DNA of 64,000 nucleotides, taken from positions 1-64,000 of the forward strand of contig WSYC01000020.1 of the NCBI GenBank assembly GCA_009773635.1, read 5' to 3'. A model generated the notes under the pieces. That model was not told where the DNA came from. It did no database searches and was given only the letters and a program-made list of their open reading frames with translations. The translations under genes and the position numbers were made by a program. Positions 57,511-64,000 of the stretch are shown here, piece by piece (positions within the stretch are counted from its first letter, which is position 1; each line of letters starts with the position of its first letter). The DNA comes from Beijerinckiaceae bacterium (GTDB lineage Bacteria; Pseudomonadota; Alphaproteobacteria; Rhizobiales; Beijerinckiaceae).

Positions 57511-58121
57511 CAGACTTTTCTCGCCCCGAACCAGCGGCCCACCCTGCGGGTATAGGCAAGGTATGGCTCGCCCAGCGAGACGGCGAGGACACGCTCCTCG
57601 ATCTTAACCTGAAGGCGGATCGCGATGACGAGCGCGAGGGTCAGCGCCGCCTGAAGGAGATCGGGGAAGACGAGAAACAACCCGGCGAACAGGATTATCT
57701 GCCCGACGAAGACCGGATTGCGCGAGAGCGCGAACGGCCCGGTGTCGACGATCGAGCCTATCTCGCCTTCGGCAGCACCAATCCGCCATGACGCCCCCAT
57801 ATGCATCTGCGAGGCGGCGGCGATCAGGGCGCCGACAGCCACCAGCAGGTGGCCGATGATATCGCCGGCTGTTCCATCAAGCTCCGCGAAAACCGGGTCA
57901 CGCAGGACGGGGCCACCAAAAACCGCCCGAATGAGCGGCAGGATAGCAGCACCCGCGAAGGCCATCCGGAACAGCCAGGCCGGAAGGGCTTGCGGCTCCG
58001 TGCCCTTGCTGAACAGCCAGACCGAGCGGCCCGCCTCGCGCGCGGCCAAAGCGCTCAGGCCGAAAAAGCTCACGAGATACACGCAGAACAGTAGATAGCT
58101 GACAGCTTCCATCGCGATCAT
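57510..58121 (-). CDS. Isoprenylcysteine/phospholipid methyltransferase (ICMT/PEMT) family membrane protein
   Basis: GSIVDTGPFALSRNPVFVGQIILFAGLFLVFPDLLQAAL...KIEERVLAVSLGEPYLAYTRRVGRWF. Confidence 0.87.
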   Translation of the reverse strand: MIAMEAVSYLLFCVYLVSFFGLSALAAREAGRSVWLFSKGTEPQALPAWLFRMAFAGAAILPLIRAVFGGPVLRDPVFAELDGTAGDIIGHLLVAVGALIAAASQMHMGASWRIGAAEGEIGSIVDTGPFALSRNPVFVGQIILFAGLFLVFPDLLQAALTLALVIAIRLQVKIEERVLAVSLGEPYLAYTRRVGRWFGARKV

Positions 58122-58142
58122 GGTTTAGGCTCCCTCTGACGA

Positions 58143-60479
58143 TCAGCTGCGTGCATCGGGATTGAAGGACAGTAGCCGCAGCGCGTTCAGCGTCACGATC
58201 ACCGTCGCCCCGGTATCGGCGAGGATCGCGATCCACAGGCCGGTGAGGCCAAGCACGCTGGTGACGAGGAACACCGCCTTCAGCCCTAATGCGATGGTAA
58301 TGTTCACGCGGATATTTGCCATCGTGGCCCGCGCCAGCCGGATCAGGCGCGGCACGTCGCTCACGCGGCTGCGCAGCAGCGCCGCATCGGCGGTTTCGAG
58401 CGCGACATCGGTGCCCGAACCCATCGCAACGCCCACCGATGCAGCCGCAAGCGCGGGCGCATCGTTGATGCCGTCGCCGACCATCATCACACCATCCTCT
58501 GCGGCCAGCGATTTGATCGCTTTTACCTTTTCGTCCGGCATGAGTTCGGCCTTGTGTTCCATGCCGAGACTGCCGGCAATAGCCGCGCCGGTGCGCGTAT
58601 TATCGCCGGTCAGCATCACCGAACCGATGCCGAGCGCTTTGAGCTCAGTGATGGCAGTTCGTGCATCCTCGCGCGGCTCATCGCGCAAGGCCATCAGTCC
58701 GATGACGTCACCTGCCCTGAACACGGCGGCGACCGTTTTGCCTTCGGCTTCAAGCGCTTCCGCTGCTGCCTTGACCTCGGCGGACAGGGAGCCGATCTCG
58801 GCTGCAAAACGCGGCGAGCCGACAAAGACGGATTGCCCGTCGATCTTGGCCTCGACGCCTCTTCCGACAATCGCCTTGGCCTCCGTTGCCGGGCGGGCTT
58901 TTACGCCACGCGACTCGGCTATACCCAGAATGGCTTCCGCCAACGGGTGGCTTGATCCGGTCTCGACCCCGGCGGCGAGCGCGAGCAATTCGCTCTCCTC
59001 GACCCCGAAGGCGCGGATATCGGTCACGACAGGCTTGCCGATGGTCAGCGTGCCGGTCTTGTCGAAGGCCACGGTCTTCACGCGGGCAAGATTTTCAATG
59101 ACAACTCCGCCCTTCATCAGAAGGCCGCGCCGGGCACCGGTCGAGAGCGCCGAGGCAATGGAGGCCGGCACCGAGATCACCAGCGCGCAGGGGCAGCCAA
59201 TCAGCAGCAGCGCCAGCGCGCGATAGATCCAGGTGTTCCAGTCCCCGCCGAGCGCGAGTGGTGGCACCAGGGCGACGAGGATCGCGAGGCCGACAATGGC
59301 CGGCATGTAGATGCGGCTGAACCGATCGATGAAGCGCTCGGTTGGCGCGCGGGCCTCCTGCGCCTCCTCGACCAGCCGGATGATGCGGGCGATGGTGTTG
59401 TCCTCCGCCGCCTTGGTCACCTTCACCCGCAGCACTGCCTCGCGGTTGATCGAGCCGGCGAAGACCGGTTCGCCGACGGTCTTCGTTTTTGGCACGGATT
59501 CGCCGGTGACCGGGGATTCGTCGATGCCGGAGGTGCCGTCCGTTATCTCGCCATCGGCGGGGATGCGGTCGCCGGGGCGCACGAGCAGCACCTGCCCAAT
59601 GGCGAGCGTCGCGGCATCGACCTGACGCGTCACCCCGTCCTCCTCGATGATTGCCGTTTTTGGAACGAGATCACCGAGCGCCTTGATGCTGGCCCGGGCG
59701 CGGTTGGCCGCCACGCCTTCGAGCACTTCGCCTACCGCGAACAGGAACACCACCAGCGCCGCTTCCTCCGCCGCGCCAATGACCAGCGCGCCGGCGGCCG
59801 CGATGCTCATCAGCATCTCGATGGTGAAAGGCATCCCTGCGCGCAGGGCGGCGAAAGCCCGCCGCGCAACCGGCGCGACACCGATCAGGCATGCGGCAAT
59901 GAAGGCCCAGTTGGCGATGGCGGGCACGACAAGGTTGGCCCCCCAGGCGGCGGCGAGCAGTGCGCCGGTGCCGAGCACCAGCCTGCCCTTGCCGGTCTGA
60001 TACCAGCTCACGCCAGCCGGCGTGACCTCGTGGATATGGCCGGGCAGGCCATGACCAGTATCTGCTTTTGGGCCTGATGCGGATTTTGCTTCCGTCTTCT
60101 TGCCCTCGCCATGCGCAGGAGCGTGGGTGTGTTTATGAGCATTCCCACCGTCCTTGCCCTCATGCTTGTGACCATCGTCGTGATCGTGGCCACACCCGCA
60201 TGAATCTGGCTTGGCTTCCAGTGAAGGAGCAGCAGGCTTCGCGATGGCCTGCATGGAATAGCCGAGGCTAGAGACCTGCTTCTCGATCGACGCCCGCGAT
60301 GTCCGGCTTTCGTCGAGCAACAGCGTGAGGGTTTCGGTCATCACCGATAGACGAACATCGGAGACGCCAGGCATTCGCCCGACCGCGCTGCGGATTTTCG
60401 CCGCGCAGCCCGCGCAATCCATGCCGCCAACTTTCCAGGATAGCGGGCCGGTGGCGGATTCGGGCGTTGCGACGGACAT
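58143..60479 (-). CDS. zntA: P1B-type heavy-metal ATPase (Zn/Cd/Pb/Co, ZntA-like)
   Basis: HMA GMDCAGCAAKI, His-rich CGCGHDHDDGHKHEGKDGGNAHKHTHAPAHG, GCPCALVIS, DKTGTLTIGKP, VGDGINDAPALA. Confidence 0.93.
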   Translation of the reverse strand: MSVATPESATGPLSWKVGGMDCAGCAAKIRSAVGRMPGVSDVRLSVMTETLTLLLDESRTSRASIEKQVSSLGYSMQAIAKPAAPSLEAKPDSCGCGHDHDDGHKHEGKDGGNAHKHTHAPAHGEGKKTEAKSASGPKADTGHGLPGHIHEVTPAGVSWYQTGKGRLVLGTGALLAAAWGANLVVPAIANWAFIAACLIGVAPVARRAFAALRAGMPFTIEMLMSIAAAGALVIGAAEEAALVVFLFAVGEVLEGVAANRARASIKALGDLVPKTAIIEEDGVTRQVDAATLAIGQVLLVRPGDRIPADGEITDGTSGIDESPVTGESVPKTKTVGEPVFAGSINREAVLRVKVTKAAEDNTIARIIRLVEEAQEARAPTERFIDRFSRIYMPAIVGLAILVALVPPLALGGDWNTWIYRALALLLIGCPCALVISVPASIASALSTGARRGLLMKGGVVIENLARVKTVAFDKTGTLTIGKPVVTDIRAFGVEESELLALAAGVETGSSHPLAEAILGIAESRGVKARPATEAKAIVGRGVEAKIDGQSVFVGSPRFAAEIGSLSAEVKAAAEALEAEGKTVAAVFRAGDVIGLMALRDEPREDARTAITELKALGIGSVMLTGDNTRTGAAIAGSLGMEHKAELMPDEKVKAIKSLAAEDGVMMVGDGINDAPALAAASVGVAMGSGTDVALETADAALLRSRVSDVPRLIRLARATMANIRVNITIALGLKAVFLVTSVLGLTGLWIAILADTGATVIVTLNALRLLSFNPDARS

Positions 60480-60511
60480 GGATTTTCCCTTGATAAAGTT
60501 CTCAAGCTCTC

Positions 60512-60542
60512 TATCTACAAGCTCTAGCAACTACAGCTTCAA
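60512..60542 (-). promoter_or_regulatory. MerR-type promoter/operator for zntA, 19-bp spacer
   Basis: Minus strand TTGAAG-CTGTAGTTGCTAGAGCTTG-TAGATA. Confidence 0.75.
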
Positions 60543-60552
60543 GAGAAAAATC

Positions 60553-61023
60553 ATGCCTGATGCAGGAAAAATCCGAATGCCTGTTGCGGAGCGGGTGATG
60601 CCGATTGGCGCACTCGCGGAGCAAACCGGCGTCAAGGTCGAGACGATCCGGTACTATGAGCAGGTCGGTCTTTTGCCGGAACCGGAGCGATCGGAAGGCA
60701 ATCAGCGGCGCTATGGCCGCCGTCATCGAGAACGACTGGCCTTCATAAAGCATGCGCGCGATCTCGGTTTTACCGTCGAGAGCATCCGGGCGCTCCTCAG
60801 GCTTTCCGACAAGCCGGACATGGCCTGCGACGATGCCCATGCCATCGCCAGCGCGCATCTCGGCGATGTCCGCGACAAGATCGCCCGGTTACGCCTACTC
60901 GAAGGGGAACTCCAGAGGATCGCGACATCCTGCGCCGGCGGTGTCAGCGCCTGCGATTGCGCCATCATCGAGGCCCTCGCCGATCACGGGCAATGTCATC
61001 ACGAGCATGGGCGCGCTGGATAG
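60553..61023 (+). CDS. MerR-family heavy-metal regulator (ZntR/CadR/PbrR-like)
   Basis: IGALAEQTGVKVETIRYYEQVGLLPEPERSEGNQRRYGRRH...CDCAIIEALADHGQCHHEHG. Confidence 0.9.
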   Translation: MPDAGKIRMPVAERVMPIGALAEQTGVKVETIRYYEQVGLLPEPERSEGNQRRYGRRHRERLAFIKHARDLGFTVESIRALLRLSDKPDMACDDAHAIASAHLGDVRDKIARLRLLEGELQRIATSCAGGVSACDCAIIEALADHGQCHHEHGRAG

Positions 61024-61044
61024 GGATGCCCATCTGCACCCGGG

Positions 61045-64000
61045 CTATTCCAAAGGCTTGCCTGCACCAACCCCAATCCCTTTCACAATCCCATAGATCG
61101 CCGGAATGACGATAAGCGTGAGCAGTGTCGATGAGATCATGCCGCCGATCATCGGCACCGCGATGCGCTGCATGATCTCCGAGCCCGCGCCGGTGCTCCA
61201 GAGGATCGGGATCAGCCCGGCCATGATGGCGATGACCGTCATCATCTTGGGCCGGACGCGCTCAACCGCGCCGATCATGATCGCACGGTGAAGGTCAACG
61301 TGAATGAAAGGTCGACCTTCAGCGATACAAGCCGCCTTTGCCTCCTTCATCGCGTGATCGAGATAGATCAGCATGATGACGCCGGTTTCTGCTGCTACCC
61401 CCGCAAGCGCGATGAAGCCGACAGCCACAGCAACCGACATGTTGAACCCCATCCACCACATCAGCCACAACCCGCCGATGAGTGCGAAGGGCAGCGACAA
61501 CATGACGATGAGGGTTTCGGTGAGTGCCCGGAAATTGAGATAGAGCAGCAGGAAGATGATCATCAGCGTGAACGGCACGACGATCTTGAGCCGCGCCTCC
61601 GCGCGTTCGAGATATTCGAATTGTCCGCTCCATTGCACATAGGTTCCGGGCGAAAACTTCACTTTCCTGGCCACCGCAGCCCGCGCCTCCTCGACATAGC
61701 CACCGAGATCGCGCCCGGCCATATCAACGAAAATATAGACTGCAAGCTGGCCGTTTTCGGTGCGGATTGCGGTCGCTCCGCGTGTGAGCTTCACCTCCGC
61801 CACAGCGCCGAGCGGCACGAAGCCGCCTTTCGGCAGGGGAACCTGAACCTCGGTCGCAATCGCCTGCGGGCTTGAACGCAGATCGCGTGGGTAGCGAATA
61901 TTGATGCTGTAACGCTCGCGACCCTCGATCGTGCTGGTGACACTCTCGCCGCCGAGCGCGGAGGCGATGACATCCTGAACATCGCCGATCGTCAGCCCGT
62001 AGCGCCCGAGCTCGGCGCGATCGGGTACGATATCGAGGTAATAGCCGCCGATGACGCGCTCGGCATAGGCGCTCGATGTGCCGGGAACCGCCTTCACGAC
62101 AGCCTCGACCTGCCGCGAGAGCGCTTCGATCTCCGCAAGATCGGGGCCGAAGACCTTGATGCCGACGGGGGTGCGGATGCCGGTCGCCAGCATGTCGATG
62201 CGGGCGCGGATCGGCATCGTCCAGGCATTGGAAACGCCGGGGAATTGCAATGCCTTGTCCATCTCGGCCCGGAGGCGTTCCGTGGTGAGGCCCGGCCTCC
62301 ATTCGGATTTCGGCTTGAGGTTGATGATCGTTTCGAACATCTCCATCGGTGCAGGATCGGTCGCGGTCAGCGCCCTCCCGGCCTTGCCGAAGACCGATGC
62401 GACCTCGGGGAAGGATTTGATGATCCGGTCCTGCATCTGAAGGAGTTCCGCCGCTTTCGTTACGGAAAGGCCGGGCAAGGTCGTCGGCATATACATCAAG
62501 GTGCCCTCATCGAGGCTGGGCATGAATTCCGAGCCGATCTGCCGGGCCGGCCAAAGGCTGGCACCGAGAATGAGGAGTGCGATGAGGATCGTCAGTGTCT
62601 TGGCCTTGAGCACGCCCGCGATCACCGGGCGGTAAATCCAGATCAGGAAGCGGTTGATCGGGTTCTTGTGCTCGGGGATGATTTTCCCGCGCACGAAGAT
62701 CACCATCAGAGCCGGCACCAGCGTCAACGAAAGGAACGCCGCCGCCGCCATCGCGAAGGTTTTCGTGAAGGCGAGCGGGCTGAAGAGCCGCCCTTCCTGC
62801 GCCTCCAGCGTGAAGATTGGCAGGAAGGAGACGGTGATGATCAGGAGGCTGAAAAAGAGGGCTGGCCCGACTTCGCTCGCGGCTTCGATAAGAATCTCGA
62901 CACGCGATTTGCCCTCTGGCGCGCGCTCAAGGTGCTTGTGCGCATTCTCGATCATCACGATCGCCGCGTCGATCATCGCGCCGATTGCGATGGCGATCCC
63001 GCCAAGGCTCATGATGTTTGAACCAAGACCGATGAACTTCATCGCCGCGAAACTGATGAGGATGCCGACGGGCAGCATCAGGATCGCAACCAGGGCGCTT
63101 CTGAGATGGAGAAGGAACACGACACAAACCAGCGCGACGATGGCCATTTCCTCGATGAGTGTTGTTTTCAGGGTTTCGATGGCGCGGTTGATCAGTTCGG
63201 AGCGATCATAGACAGGGACGATCTCCACGCCCTTCGGCAGGCTCGGCAGGATTTCAGAGAGCCGCGCCTTGGCACTGGCAATCACCGAAAGCGCATTGGC
63301 ACCGAACCGCTGGATGACAATGCCGCTCGCGACCTCGCCCTCGCCGTTGAGTTCGGCAATGCCGCGCCGCTCGTCCGGCCCGAGTTCCACACGGGCGACA
63401 TCGCCAAGGCGCAGCGGCACCCCGGCTTCGCTTTTGAGGGTGATGCTCTCGATATCCGCGATGCTCCGTAGATACCCGCGCCCGCGTACCATGAACTCGA
63501 ATTCGGAGAGTTCGAGGCTACGCCCGCCGATATCGGCATTGCTGGCCCTGAGCACCTCTCGGATGCGGGAAACGGGGATGCCGAGCGCACGAAGCCGGTT
63601 CGGATCGACCACCACATTATACTGTTTCACAAAGCCGCCGACCGCAGCCACTTCGGCAACGCCTTCGGCTTTCGCTGCGGCAAAGCGGAGTTTCCAGTCC
63701 TGCAAGCTGCGGGTTTCGGCAAGGTTCATATCTTTGGCGATAACCGCGTATTGATAGACCCAACCCACGCCGGTCGCATCCGGACCGAGGGTCGGCGTCA
63801 CGCCGGTGGGAAGCCGCCGGGACGCGGCATTGAGGTATTCGAGCACGCGGCTTCGCGCCCAATACGGGTCCGTGCCGTCCTCGAAGATCACATAGACGAA
63901 GGAAACGCCGAAGAACGAGAACCCCCGCACCACCTTCGATTTTGGCACGGTGAGCATGGCGGTGGTGAGCGGATAGGTTACCTGATCCTCAACCACCTGC
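61045..64000 (-). CDS. CusA/CzcA-family heavy-metal RND efflux pump, partial (runs off right edge)
   Basis: VEDQVTYPLTTAMLTVPKSKVVRGFSFFGVSFVYVIFEDGTDPYWARSRVLEYLN...GPDATGVGWVYQY...DEGTLMYMPTTLPG; CusA-like. Confidence 0.93.
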   Translation of the reverse strand, partial: QVVEDQVTYPLTTAMLTVPKSKVVRGFSFFGVSFVYVIFEDGTDPYWARSRVLEYLNAASRRLPTGVTPTLGPDATGVGWVYQYAVIAKDMNLAETRSLQDWKLRFAAAKAEGVAEVAAVGGFVKQYNVVVDPNRLRALGIPVSRIREVLRASNADIGGRSLELSEFEFMVRGRGYLRSIADIESITLKSEAGVPLRLGDVARVELGPDERRGIAELNGEGEVASGIVIQRFGANALSVIASAKARLSEILPSLPKGVEIVPVYDRSELINRAIETLKTTLIEEMAIVALVCVVFLLHLRSALVAILMLPVGILISFAAMKFIGLGSNIMSLGGIAIAIGAMIDAAIVMIENAHKHLERAPEGKSRVEILIEAASEVGPALFFSLLIITVSFLPIFTLEAQEGRLFSPLAFTKTFAMAAAAFLSLTLVPALMVIFVRGKIIPEHKNPINRFLIWIYRPVIAGVLKAKTLTILIALLILGASLWPARQIGSEFMPSLDEGTLMYMPTTLPGLSVTKAAELLQMQDRIIKSFPEVASVFGKAGRALTATDPAPMEMFETIINLKPKSEWRPGLTTERLRAEMDKALQFPGVSNAWTMPIRARIDMLATGIRTPVGIKVFGPDLAEIEALSRQVEAVVKAVPGTSSAYAERVIGGYYLDIVPDRAELGRYGLTIGDVQDVIASALGGESVTSTIEGRERYSINIRYPRDLRSSPQAIATEVQVPLPKGGFVPLGAVAEVKLTRGATAIRTENGQLAVYIFVDMAGRDLGGYVEEARAAVARKVKFSPGTYVQWSGQFEYLERAEARLKIVVPFTLMIIFLLLYLNFRALTETLIVMLSLPFALIGGLWLMWWMGFNMSVAVAVGFIALAGVAAETGVIMLIYLDHAMKEAKAACIAEGRPFIHVDLHRAIMIGAVERVRPKMMTVIAIMAGLIPILWSTGAGSEIMQRIAVPMIGGMISSTLLTLIVIPAIYGIVKGIGVGAGKPLE

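Noticed and set aside
1-64000. CRISPR arrays, tRNA or rRNA genes, integrases
   Set aside because: No direct-repeat/spacer pattern, tRNA-like sequence or integrase ORF recognised on reading; a tRNAscan/CRISPR search would be decisive.

Overview
GC-rich, alphaproteobacterial-type DNA dominated by metal and cofactor homeostasis. (1) About 1-15 kb: aerobic cobalamin cluster (cobL partial, cobK, cobJ, cobI, cobH, cobG, cobN, cobW, DUF1636, cobO, cobQ, bluB, cobC, cobD) with a B12 riboswitch on the minus strand. (2) 15-19.5 kb: a second B12 riboswitch leads an Fe3+/B12-type ABC importer operon that ends in an unusual three-domain protein (CbiX-like, [2Fe-2S] thioredoxin-fold and PCuAC-like domains). 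(3) 19.8-27 kb: COG0523 GTPase and zur with a Zur-like box, then a mur/fur-type regulator and an outer-membrane protein plus sitABCD operon with Mur-like palindromes. (4) A complete IS3-family element with perfect terminal inverted repeats. (5) 28.6-37 kb: tautomerase, LysR and TetR genes, a GGDEF/EAL protein, and two adjacent toxin-antitoxin modules, one with an amber-disrupted toxin. (6) 37-41.4 kb: a colinear ptxABCDE-like phosphite uptake and oxidation operon. (7) 41.5-64 kb: ArsR-rhodanese/DsrE/MFS, Trx/CcdA, two MerR-controlled divergons with 19-bp-spacer promoters, a Ni/Co block (RcnR/DmeR-like, NreB-like, HupE, anchor protein), a Cu block (PCuAC, SCO1, DUF2946), a ZntA/ICMT/DedA/LspA block and a partial CusA-like RND pump. 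I recognised no tRNA, rRNA or CRISPR. All family calls are by eye from the translations; no searches were run.
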